In this document: positions 35,263-42,583 of the stretch, piece by piece | Layout of the letters: each line of letters begins with the position of its first letter | Position numbering within the stretch: position 1 is the stretch's first letter | Source of the DNA: an uncultured Macellibacteroides sp. | GTDB lineage: Bacteria > Bacteroidota > Bacteroidia > Bacteroidales > Tannerellaceae | Assembly: GCF_963667135.1 (NCBI RefSeq) | Contig: NZ_OY762974.1 | Coordinates: 2,976,001 to 3,040,000 of the forward strand | Direction of reading: 5' to 3' | DNA length: 64,000 nucleotides | Made by a program: the position numbers and the translations under genes | Notes under the pieces: model-generated | What the model was told of the DNA's origin: nothing | The model's database searches: none | The model's input: only the letters and a program-made list of their open reading frames with translations

Positions 35263-35649
35263 ATGGAATACTATTTTAGCAAAACGCTTCATGCTTCCTT
35301 CGATGAAGCAATTACGATAACAACAGAAGGATTAAAATCTCAGGGCTTCGGAGTTATAACCGTTATTAATATGAATGAAAAACTCAAAGAAAAACTCAAT
35401 GTCGATTTCAAACGGTATACCATTCTCGGGGCATGTAATCCCCCATTTGCCTACAAAGCCTTGCTGGCCGAAGATAAAATCGGGACAATGTTACCATGCA
35501 ATGTGCTGGTTATAGAACAGGGAGAAAACCTCATTGAAATAGCAGCCGTCAATCCAATTGCCTCCATGCAGGCAATTTCGAACCCAGCTCTTGGCGAAGT
35601 CGCTCAACAAGTGACAAACTTGCTCCAAAAAGTTATTGAAAATTTGTAG
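35263..35649 (+). CDS. DUF302 protein
   Basis: This 128-residue protein fits DUF302: SFDEAITITTEGLKSQGFGVI at the start, then the conserved ILGACNPPFAYKALLAEDKIGTMLPCNVLV block with cysteines at both ends. It has no signal peptide, so it is likely cytoplasmic. DUF302 proteins often sit beside metal or sulfur/redox genes; their reaction is not known. It is the last gene of the ATPase operon and ends at a strong hairpin. Confidence 0.85.
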   Translation: MEYYFSKTLHASFDEAITITTEGLKSQGFGVITVINMNEKLKEKLNVDFKRYTILGACNPPFAYKALLAEDKIGTMLPCNVLVIEQGENLIEIAAVNPIASMQAISNPALGEVAQQVTNLLQKVIENL

Positions 35650-35688
35650 ATCAATTTGTTGACAATTATTTGCCGTTATACCAACAAA

Positions 35689-35718
35689 AGCAGGTCAATT
35701 TTATTAAATTGACCTGCT
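35689..35718. terminator. Terminator after the ATPase operon
   Basis: Perfect 13-bp arms at 35689-35701 and 35706-35718 with a TATT loop. It sits between the plus-strand DUF302 gene and the remnant gene on the minus strand, so it probably stops both. Confidence 0.75.
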
Positions 35719-35746
35719 AAATTAAACAAATACGTTATTCACACAA

Positions 35747-35845
35747 CTACATTTTCATACCTTTCATATCTGTTGTATGTTTCATCTTTGTTGAATCCTT
35801 TTTGTTTTCAGGTTTCATTTTCTTTGCTTCTTTTTTTACTACCAA
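35747..35845 (-). pseudogene. 3' remnant of a Lys/Met/His-rich metal-type protein
   Basis: The minus strand codes 32 residues in frame to TAG at 35747-35749, ending STKMKHTTDMKGMKM. Met/His/Lys-rich tails of this kind end many Bacteroidetes exported metal-binding proteins. In the upstream direction a stop codon follows at once, exactly where a strong palindrome begins (35845), so the 5' part of the gene was lost at that edge. The original protein can only be guessed. Confidence 0.5.
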
Positions 35846-35935
35846 TTATACATAACATGTAGTTAATAGGCTTTTCCCAGCAAATAGCTGGGGGATAAAC
35901 CCAATAAAAAAGCCTATAACCAAATTATGTATAAT
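35845..35935. repeat. 91-bp nested palindrome at the edge of the broken gene
   Basis: Three arm pairs nest: ATTATACATAA (35845-35855) with TTATGTATAAT (35925-35935), TAGGCTTTT (35867-35875) with AAAAGCCTA (35908-35916), and CCCAGC with GCTGGG at the centre. The shape recalls integron attC sites, but the attC core motifs (RYYYAAC, GTTRRRY) do not match. It may be the end of an inserted unit. The 130 bp to its right hold no gene I can support. Confidence 0.5.
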
Positions 35936-36071
35936 AGCCGCACAAAATCAACGCTTTTGCCCCGCTGCGCTGCCCGAAGACTAAGCCCCTACGGGAGAGC
36001 GGAAAGTGTTTAATTTCGCCAAACAATAGGCAGTAAGGCAAGAATAAAACAAGCATAGCTTGCGTTTAAAG

Positions 36072-36093
36072 GTAAGCCTCCGGTGAAATCCAT
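36072..36093 (+). repeat. IS66 left terminal inverted repeat
   Basis: Starts GTAAGCCTCCGGTGAAATCC; the 8-bp duplication GTTTAAAG lies directly to its left. Confidence 0.9.
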
Positions 36094-36142
36094 CTTTTTT
36101 TATTATTGTTAGGCTGTTATCTTTGCCAAAAACAATAAGATT

Positions 36143-36508
36143 ATGATGACAAAAGAAGAAGTAGCCTCCATTGTACTTCATTGTACGGAGCAAAAAGTAA
36201 GTTTTAAATCCCGTCTTGAAGAACTTGGAATTGCCCAATGGCGATTTTATGAGGCAAAAGGCAGGTACGAGAAGGCTAAAGATGCGTGTTCACCCAATGA
36301 ACTGCTTGAACTTGGAGATAAAGGTACTTTTATACCGTGTCCGCCCCTTACACGAAAGGCTAAGAAAGCATCAGCCTCTCAAAGTGAAACCAATTGCAAT
36401 CTGAATATCGAACTGCAGACTGCAGGCGGTGTAATGATCAGAATACAAGGTGAGCTTGACAGCTCTCAGCTCAGAAGTATAATCTTATGTGCTGTGGGTC
36501 ATGTTTAG
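36143..36508 (+). CDS. tnpA: IS66 accessory protein TnpA
   Basis: This 121-residue protein is the first gene of the IS66 set. Its N-terminus reads MMTKEEVASIVLHCTEQKVSFKSRLEELGI, followed by a helix-turn-helix-like part, and it ends in the LDSSQLRSIILCAVGHV block seen before TnpB in such elements. It lies 49 bp inside the left inverted repeat and overlaps tnpB by 20 bp, so TnpB is probably made by translational coupling. TnpA proteins of this family are needed for transposition, but their exact role is not known. Confidence 0.8.
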   Translation: MMTKEEVASIVLHCTEQKVSFKSRLEELGIAQWRFYEAKGRYEKAKDACSPNELLELGDKGTFIPCPPLTRKAKKASASQSETNCNLNIELQTAGGVMIRIQGELDSSQLRSIILCAVGHV

Positions 36509-36863
36509 TCTGGGTGACAGTAACCGCTACCTACTATATAGCGAGCCTACGGATATGCGAAAAAGCTTCCACACATTAAGTGGCCTTGTTACGAACAGGA
36601 TGGGTTCAAATCCTCATAACGGGGAAGTGTTCATCTTTATTAATAAGAGCCGTAACCGTATCAAACTGCTTCATTGGGAACCAGGAGGAATGGTGATATA
36701 CTGCAAGATGCTGGACCGAGGTACCTTCGTATTACCAGATTGTTCTTCAGTGAATAATGCGTCATACCCGATGCAATGGCGTGACCTGGTTCTTCTGGTG
36801 GAAGGAATCATGGAGAAACCCGATAGTAGGCAAACCCGACTGGAACATCTGAGAAATCTGTAA
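36489..36863 (+). CDS. tnpB: IS66 accessory protein TnpB
   Basis: This protein of up to 124 residues carries the IS66 Orf2 signature: PTDMRKSFHTLSGLV, then GEVFIFINKSRNRIKLLHWE and GMVIYCKMLDRGTF. The start could also be the ATG at 36501, which gives MFSLGDSNRYLLYSEPTDMRK and removes most of the overlap with tnpA. It is not related to the TnpB nucleases of IS200/IS605. It is intact and is followed after 80 bp by the transposase gene. Confidence 0.92.
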   Translation: MLWVMFSLGDSNRYLLYSEPTDMRKSFHTLSGLVTNRMGSNPHNGEVFIFINKSRNRIKLLHWEPGGMVIYCKMLDRGTFVLPDCSSVNNASYPMQWRDLVLLVEGIMEKPDSRQTRLEHLRNL

Positions 36864-36943
36864 TTATAACAGCAAATAATTAGTTAATAATTTGTATAAA
36901 CAATTGATATTCACTACATTTACCCTGTAAATAAAACGGGGGA

Positions 36944-38476
36944 ATGACAGAATCGGAAGCAAAAATATTACGAGAAGAGAATGAACGACTTAAGGGTTTG
37001 GTAGCCAGTTTGGAGAACCAGCTCGCATGGCTTCGTAAAAAGATATTCGGCAGCATGAGCGAAAAACATCTACCTCTGAATCCGGATAATCTCCAGCTTA
37101 ACCTCTTCCCAGAACAGATGAGTGCTGATGAGAAAGCAAGACTTGAGGCCGAGGTGGCCCTGGAGCAAGAAAATATTGAAAAAAAAGTAAGCCGCCATAA
37201 TGAGAAACCTTCACGCAAGCCCCTTGATACTTCCAAGCTTCCTGTTAAGGAGGAACATATCTATCCCAAAGGAATAAACGAAGAGGAATATACGGAATTG
37301 GCACCTGAAGTTACAGACTCGCTTGAGAGGATTCCTGCAATGGTATATATCAGACGGATCATACGTCATAAATACGTTCTCAAATCCAACATCCAGATCC
37401 AACATCCGGAAAGAAGAGCCTTTGAAATAGCAGAAATACCGCCTGTGGCAATAGATAAATGCATTGCCGGAGCATCTGTTCTTACCGATATCATCATGGA
37501 TAAGTTCATGTATCACCTGCCTTTCTACAGGGTGATACAGAAGTATAAAGAAAATGGCGTCATACTTAATGATTCTACCATTAACGGATGGTTCGCCGCT
37601 ACTTGCGAAAGACTAAAGCCGTTGTACGACAAACTAAAGGCAGAAATACTGTCAAGTGATTATATACAGGTTGACGAAAGTACAATCCCCGTAATAGACA
37701 ATGAGAAACATCGTGCCGTAAAGGGTTATATGTGGTGTGTGAGAGACGCGCTGCATGGATCTGTATGCTTCAGCTATGACTTCGGATCAAGGAGCAAATC
37801 CACAGCTCAGAAGTTACTGCTGGGCTATCATGGCAATATTCAGACAGACGGATATAACGTTTACGATAGTTTTGAAGGGAAGGAAGGGATTACGCTTTAC
37901 GGATGTTGGGCGCATGCACGTCGTAAGTTTGTAGAAGCTCTTGATGAGGATGACGAAAAAGCCACCCAGGCAATAGTCTATATCAAGAAACTATACCGGA
38001 TTGAAAGTCTGGCTGACGAGCAGAAACTTACCCCTGAAGAGAGAAGAGAGAAACGCAGAAAAGAAGCTTATCCCGTCATCTGCGAATTTGAAAAATGGCT
38101 GAGTGATACATGGCTGAAAGTCCTTCGTACAAGCCGAGTCGGTAAGGCTATACAATATTCTTATACGTTACTGCCACGTCTGGCCCGTTATGTGAATGAC
38201 GGAAGGATTAATATCGATAATAATCTTATTGAAAATGCGATACGTCCTTTAGCCATCGGCAGGAAAAATTATCTCTTCTGTGGTAATGATGATGCAGCGA
38301 TACGTGCTGCCATAATTTACTCGCTTATCAGCAGTTGTAAGGCTGTAAATGTAGATCCTCGAGAATGGATGATAGATGTCTTGAGAAAACTACCGATATA
38401 TAAAGAATCAAAAAAGAATATCTGCGAATTACTCCCAAAATACTGGGAGAAGAGTTTAAATACGGCAAACTCGTAA
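36944..38476 (+). CDS. tnpC: IS66 transposase TnpC
   Basis: This 510-residue DDE transposase has an N-terminal leucine-zipper-like coiled coil (EAKILREENERLKGLVASLENQL), the zinc-finger/linker region and the catalytic domain. Candidate acidic residues lie in IQVDESTIPV, the following QTDGYNVYD, and NNLIENAIRPLAIGRKNYLF near residue 430, the last being the IS66 C-terminal hallmark. Length and order match intact IS66 transposases, and no frameshift is visible. The stop is 100 bp inside the right inverted repeat. Confidence 0.95.
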   Translation: MTESEAKILREENERLKGLVASLENQLAWLRKKIFGSMSEKHLPLNPDNLQLNLFPEQMSADEKARLEAEVALEQENIEKKVSRHNEKPSRKPLDTSKLPVKEEHIYPKGINEEEYTELAPEVTDSLERIPAMVYIRRIIRHKYVLKSNIQIQHPERRAFEIAEIPPVAIDKCIAGASVLTDIIMDKFMYHLPFYRVIQKYKENGVILNDSTINGWFAATCERLKPLYDKLKAEILSSDYIQVDESTIPVIDNEKHRAVKGYMWCVRDALHGSVCFSYDFGSRSKSTAQKLLLGYHGNIQTDGYNVYDSFEGKEGITLYGCWAHARRKFVEALDEDDEKATQAIVYIKKLYRIESLADEQKLTPEERREKRRKEAYPVICEFEKWLSDTWLKVLRTSRVGKAIQYSYTLLPRLARYVNDGRINIDNNLIENAIRPLAIGRKNYLFCGNDDAAIRAAIIYSLISSCKAVNVDPREWMIDVLRKLPIYKESKKNICELLPKYWEKSLNTANS

Positions 38477-38496
38477 CTACTTGAACAAACTTTAAA

Positions 38497-38543
38497 CAAG
38501 TTCCGCCAACTTTAGACGACTTTGTTAAAGTTGGCGGAACTTG
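38497..38543. terminator. Perfect 18-bp stem hairpin inside the IS66 right end
   Basis: Arms at 38497-38514 and 38526-38543 are perfectly complementary with an 11-nt loop, 20 bp after the transposase stop. It may end the transposase transcript and shield the element from outside transcription. Confidence 0.6.
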
Positions 38544-38554
38544 TAGTATATGAT

Positions 38555-38576
38555 ATGTACTTTACCAGAGGCTTAC
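38555..38576 (-). repeat. IS66 right terminal inverted repeat
   Basis: Read on the minus strand it starts GTAAGCCTCTGGTAAAGTAC; the 8-bp duplication GTTTAAAG follows at 38577-38584. Confidence 0.9.
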
Positions 38577-38584
38577 GTTTAAAG

Positions 38585-39217
38585 CCGTTCCGGCAATATC
38601 GCCGATAAATGATATTGATAACCGAATAACTTATCAAAACCATTTCTCAAATAGGCAGAATGGAACACATATCTTATTTTTATTTTCCAAAACCGCAAGC
38701 GATGAATAGTTTTTAAAATAAAAATAAGAAATGTGACGTATTGACTCTTAATGCCCCGCAAAAGCCGTTCGGCAAAAATCTCGTGTATGTATTGGTAGTT
38801 TTTTCCGAACCGCTTTTGACTAATAGGGGGCAGAGGAATACAAAAAATGAAAATCCCAGCCCCTTTTTATGAGGGGCATTCATCGATTTTCATTATTTGT
38901 AAACGTGTTTGGCACTTTGTGCAATATAATGTGAGTTACCACCGTCCAATCTATTAACTGCTCCTCCTTTTTTCATCGAAAATGACGATTTTCAATGGAA
39001 TATAGAAACAATTTTAGTTAGAAAAGTTCAATGATTTTCTTCGATTAAATAATCTTTTCTATCTTTGTAATCTAAAGTCGTTCTTTGTATTTATGCAAAA
39101 AGCTGAATGAGGCAAAGGAAAGAACTTCGCTCGTTTCTAAACTGTTACCTCTCTAGAGGAATATTCTCGTAATTTGCTTGTTTTCAACACAAAAGAAATT
39201 CAATTGTGTCTTGCCAA
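38585..39217. other. Gene-free right end of the mobilizable element
   Basis: No gene is supportable in these 630 bp. They hold a 14-bp inverted repeat (CTTATTTTTATTTT at 38673-38686 and its complement at 38715-38728), two GTTACC motifs at 38935 and 39144 that match those near attL, and a promoter-like box near 39060. This is most likely the attR-side recombination region. Confidence 0.5.
39060..39067 (+). promoter_or_regulatory. Outward-facing -7 element near the right end
   Basis: TATCTTTG matches TAnnTTTG and points toward attR and the host genes beyond, with no gene of the element after it. It could drive transcription into the host fragment and the gene at 39389. Confidence 0.4.
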
Positions 39218-39221
39218 ATGA
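39208..39221 (+). other. attR junction of the mobilizable element
   Basis: The element ends in TTGCCAA next to the shared ATGA at 39218-39221, after which the host reading frame resumes. TTGCC mirrors GGCAA inside attL. Confidence 0.55.
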
Positions 39222-39298
39222 AGATGACAGACGACAAAGGTGTGGAAGGATCAATTATGGATATGTTTCCTTTTAAAGGTAAGCGAGTTAAAAAGTAA
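39218..39298 (+). pseudogene. 3' fragment of the split small secreted-protein gene
   Basis: The frame ATG AAG ATG ACA... codes MKMTDDKGVEGSIMDMFPFKGKRVKK and stops at TAA 39296-39298. It continues the 5' fragment at 16626 in frame when the two ATGA copies are merged, giving 123 residues in all. The GSxMDMF tail is what I would expect at the end of this kind of small beta-rich protein. In the present arrangement it has no signal peptide and is not expected to work. Confidence 0.75.
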
Positions 39299-39388
39299 AT
39301 TCGATCATAAATAAACAGAGGGTGGCAATCAAAAGCCACCCTTTGTTTGTTTTATCTTAAGTGATTCTTTTCTGTTAAACTAATAAAT

Positions 39389-39919
39389 ATGAAAATTATG
39401 AAGTCTAGATCAATTTTTTTGATGTTATTTTTGTTATTCACAGCATTTGTAGCCAAATCGGAAAACAGTGCAGTGGTTACTGATCAGGAAAAGGAACAAA
39501 TGAAGGAGCAGGTAACGGTCCTGATTGATAAGCTGGTTAAAGGATGCGAAGCGGCTAACGCAGACAGTGTAATGTCGGTTATGATGATTTCGCCCGAATT
39601 TACGTATGTGGTAAACCGTCAATCCAGCGATTATCAGGAGTTTAAAAAAGGGGTGCAATCATGGTTTGAGATGATAACAAGCCAGAAGGTTACCCTTGAT
39701 AACGAACGTTTTTCGTATCCGTTCTTTAATTCGGTTTTGTATGTGGCCGACTTATCTTTGGTGATGAATTACAAGAACGGACGTACCGTTATTACAGATA
39801 AGGGTGTGTGGACATTGATGTTTAAGAAGACGGGCAATGACTGGAAACTGATTCATGGTTCCGAATTTTATATTTACAAAGACGCTCCTGCCGAAGGTGC
39901 AGTAACTCCGGTTCAATAA
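39389..39919 (+). CDS. Secreted NTF2-like protein
   Basis: This 176-residue protein has a signal peptide (MKSRSIFLMLFLLFTAFVAKSE) and a mature part that looks like the NTF2/SnoaL cone fold: a long first helix (QEKEQMKEQVTVLIDKLVKGCEAANADSVMSVM), then strands ending in GVWTLMFKKTGNDWKLIHGSEFY, the usual last strand with WKLxHxS. Members bind small ligands or act as enzymes, and no catalytic set is evident here. The start may be the ATG at 39389 or 39398. It is the first complete host gene to the right of the element and ends at a bidirectional terminator. Confidence 0.75.
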   Translation: MKIMKSRSIFLMLFLLFTAFVAKSENSAVVTDQEKEQMKEQVTVLIDKLVKGCEAANADSVMSVMMISPEFTYVVNRQSSDYQEFKKGVQSWFEMITSQKVTLDNERFSYPFFNSVLYVADLSLVMNYKNGRTVITDKGVWTLMFKKTGNDWKLIHGSEFYIYKDAPAEGAVTPVQ

Positions 39920-39941
39920 AGAGCAGGAAAATGTAATATAA

Positions 39942-39977
39942 AAATGAGCCGGAAAGCTATTACTCTCCGGCTCATTT
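39942..39977. terminator. Bidirectional terminator
   Basis: AAATGAGCCGGA (39942-39953) and TCCGGCTCATTT (39966-39977) form a 12-bp stem followed by a T-rich tract, between convergent genes ending at 39919 and 40006. Confidence 0.85.
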
Positions 39978-40005
39978 ATTTTTTATACCTAATGGCGAAA
40001 AGAAT

Positions 40006-42333
40006 TTACAGCACTTCTATTTCATCAACAAAGATAAAAGCCGGACTGCCGGCACCTCCATGCCAAGAAGGCAAAGAAACCTTCTTGATGGTTACCTGTA
40101 CATAGTTGGCTTTTACTGAAGCGAAGCTTATTTCGTGAGGATAGATACCATCTTTGTCAGTCGCCTTCATTTCAGGCAGCACCTCTTTGGCAATTTCCCT
40201 GAAAGTCTTACCATCGTCAGATACCCTTACTATGATTTCACCGGCATCCATAATCCAGTCGCCTTTTACAACATTGGTGCTGAATTTTATCTTACTGATT
40301 TCGGTCGCCCCTTTCAAGTCGATCACCGCATCGATATCTTTGCCCTGAAAACCTAACCAACGTCCGGTTTTGTAGTTGCTATTGCCTTTGATACCGTCGG
40401 CCAAAGCAGGAGCACCATTGAACGAATAACCCTTACTCGGTTGTTCTTTCAACGTAATGGGCTTCATGGTTGCCTTGGAGAAATAGATTTTCTCCGAGTA
40501 TACGCGGCTTTCGCTGTTGGCACGGATTACTTTTGCCTGGAAGTGAGCATCCTGCTTTATCACTACCGGGTTTTTGTATTTGTTGCTTTTTGCTGTTGGC
40601 GTTGTGCCATCTGTTGTGTAATAGATGTCGCCTTCGCCAAGTGTAGATAGCGAAATAAGCAGACTGCCGTTTTCAGTGTCGGTTGTTAACCTGGCATTTA
40701 CATCAAAAAGATGTTTGGCAAAATTATACCCGTTCAGCGTATAATGATCAGTCAGCTTAGCGCATCTGTTCAGGAAAGACTGGTAATCCTTTTTCTCCTT
40801 GCTTGTCCATTGTACTTCCGAAAGAGCAGCCAAACGAGGAAGCGTCATATACAAGGCATGAGAGTAGGTGGGAATATACTCTCTCCAAAGATTAGCCTGA
40901 GCACCAATGATATATTTCTTTTCCTCTTCTTTCAGAATATCAGGAACAGGTTCGAATGAGTAAACTCTCTCCAAAGATGAGAAACCACCAATGGCAAGCG
41001 GCTCAAGATCAGTATCTGTAGATTGGTAATGGTCAAAGTAAACGTGAGAAGAAGGAGTCATTATTACGTCGTGATGCTGTTGAGCAGCCTGAATACCGCC
41101 CTCCATTCCACGCCAGCTCATCACCGTCGCATTGGGAGCCAAACCGCCTTCCAGAATCTCGTCCCATCCAATAATGTGACGGCCTTTACTTTCCACGAAT
41201 TTTTCCATGCGTGAAATCACATAGCTCTGAAGGTACGCTTCAGCCGAATGATGCTGGTCGGCTTTAATACCCTGGGCATTGATGCGTGCCTGACATTTGG
41301 GACACTTCTCCCACACGGTTTTAGGACATTCGTCGCCACCAATATGAATATATTCGGAAGGAAAAATATCTATTACTTCGGCAAGCACATCTTCCAGAAA
41401 TTGCATAGCCTGATCGTTGCCGGCACAAATTACATTGTCCGAAACACCCCATTGTGTCCACACTTCGTAAGGACCGCCCGTACAACCAAGTTCGGGGTAT
41501 GACGAAAGAGCAGCCTGCTGATGCCCCGGAAGATCAATCTCCGGAACAATTGTAATGAAACGCTCCTGTGCATAGTTAACCAGATCCCTCAATTCGTCCT
41601 GCGTGTAATAGCCACTGTAAGGTTTGCCGTCGTACACACCGGAGTTACGACCGATAACCGTCTCTTTCCTTTTCGAGCCAATTTCAGTCAGCTTCGGATA
41701 TTTCTTAATTTCAATACGCCATCCCTGGTCGTCCGTCAGGTGAAAGTGCAATCTGTTTACGTTGTGCAAAGCCAGCATATCGATGTAGCACTTAACCGAG
41801 TCGGCCGGCATAAAATGGCGGCTAACATCCAGCATCATGCCTCGGTAACCAAAGCGGGGAGCATCTGTAATCGTGACACCCGCGAATTCCACATTCTTTT
41901 TGCCTTTGGAAGCCGGAATAGATTTGCGTAAAGTCTGCACACCGTAAAATACACCGGCTTCGGTTGCACCGGCAATACGGATACCTTCCGAAGAGATGGT
42001 AAGCACATAACCTTCTTTATTTGCGATAGCCTTGTCTATAACCAGATTGATTCCACTGGCAGATTCGCCGGCACCCACTTTTAATTTGTTTCCTGTGGTT
42101 GACTCAATATATCCTGCAAGGAGATTGGCGACATTCTCCAACCGGATATTTCCTTTCGGATAAGAGATGGCAGCGGAGGCGGTTAGTGTGAATGAGGTTT
42201 GGTTATTCGGATTGATTTCCTGCGGAAGAGGAATAACCTGATAATTTCCTTTTACAAGTTGCTTTTCTGAACAAGAAAGCAACATCAAAACGCTAAAAAG
42301 AAACAGCATACCTGTTTTCGTTAGTCTGAGCAT
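40006..42333 (-). CDS. Beta-N-acetylhexosaminidase, GH20, lipoprotein
   Basis: This 775-residue enzyme removes terminal N-acetylhexosamine from glycans. A lipoprotein signal ends at Cys21 (LMLLSCSEK), so it is attached to the outer membrane or periplasmic side. An N-terminal GH20b domain (about 30-150) precedes the GH20 barrel (about 155-500) with the catalytic pair Asp334-Glu335 in HIGGDECPK and substrate-binding WDEILEGG and WRGMEGG. The C-terminal part has a chitobiase-type domain (YYTTDGTTPTAKSNKY) and a discoidin/CBM32-like domain. It acts by the substrate-assisted mechanism of the family. It stands alone, divergent from the CotH gene. Confidence 0.95.
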   Translation of the reverse strand: MLRLTKTGMLFLFSVLMLLSCSEKQLVKGNYQVIPLPQEINPNNQTSFTLTASAAISYPKGNIRLENVANLLAGYIESTTGNKLKVGAGESASGINLVIDKAIANKEGYVLTISSEGIRIAGATEAGVFYGVQTLRKSIPASKGKKNVEFAGVTITDAPRFGYRGMMLDVSRHFMPADSVKCYIDMLALHNVNRLHFHLTDDQGWRIEIKKYPKLTEIGSKRKETVIGRNSGVYDGKPYSGYYTQDELRDLVNYAQERFITIVPEIDLPGHQQAALSSYPELGCTGGPYEVWTQWGVSDNVICAGNDQAMQFLEDVLAEVIDIFPSEYIHIGGDECPKTVWEKCPKCQARINAQGIKADQHHSAEAYLQSYVISRMEKFVESKGRHIIGWDEILEGGLAPNATVMSWRGMEGGIQAAQQHHDVIMTPSSHVYFDHYQSTDTDLEPLAIGGFSSLERVYSFEPVPDILKEEEKKYIIGAQANLWREYIPTYSHALYMTLPRLAALSEVQWTSKEKKDYQSFLNRCAKLTDHYTLNGYNFAKHLFDVNARLTTDTENGSLLISLSTLGEGDIYYTTDGTTPTAKSNKYKNPVVIKQDAHFQAKVIRANSESRVYSEKIYFSKATMKPITLKEQPSKGYSFNGAPALADGIKGNSNYKTGRWLGFQGKDIDAVIDLKGATEISKIKFSTNVVKGDWIMDAGEIIVRVSDDGKTFREIAKEVLPEMKATDKDGIYPHEISFASVKANYVQVTIKKVSLPSWHGGAGSPAFIFVDEIEVL

Positions 42334-42537
42334 AATGCTTTTTTTGTGTTTATGTTAGTAATAAGTAGAGACTTAGCCTTGGCCGGGATAAGTAATCATG
42401 TACGTAATAATCCCTAATCAGGGGTAAAAATACAAAATTCCAGGCAATCGGACAATACCAATGCACACGCGCACAAATTAAAAAGCACCATCATCCTTAT
42501 TTATTTCAATAGTTTTTGTCTTTGTTTGTTTAATTGG

Positions 42538-42545
42538 TACATTTG
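42538..42545 (+). promoter_or_regulatory. -7 promoter element for the CotH gene
   Basis: TACATTTG matches TAnnTTTG and lies 38 bp before the ATG at 42584. Confidence 0.6.
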
Positions 42546-42583
42546 CGGCAATCGCAGCCACTGTTAATAAACTTTGAATTACT

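Larger units (their letters stand above)
36072..38576 (+). mobile_element. IS66-family insertion sequence, 2505 bp
   Basis: Terminal inverted repeats of 22 bp (36072-36093 and 38555-38576, 18 of 22 identical) begin GTAAGCCTC. They are flanked by a perfect 8-bp target duplication GTTTAAAG at 36064-36071 and 38577-38584, the size expected for IS66. It carries the full set tnpA, tnpB and the large transposase, all intact, so it may still be mobile. It inserted inside the larger element, in a region already without a working gene. Confidence 0.95.
16921..39221. mobile_element. Integrated mobilizable element with metal-efflux cargo, about 22.3 kb
   Basis: The borders are set by the split host gene: the left host sequence ends with ATGA at 16917-16920 and the right host sequence resumes with ATGA at 39218-39221. 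The content in order is two tyrosine recombinases, a RhuM-like protein, two excisionase-type HTH proteins, DUF3408, MobC, relaxase, an MbpC-like protein, then a metal-resistance cargo, a broken gene and an IS66 copy. There are no conjugation (tra) genes, so it is mobilizable rather than self-transmissible: it needs a helper conjugative element. The host border bases are exact only if the four-base overlap is the crossover; a shift of a base or two is possible. Confidence 0.85.

Noticed and set aside
35845-35935. Integron attC site
   Set aside because: The fold is similar, but neither RYYYAAC nor GTTRRRY cores are present and no integron integrase is in the window.
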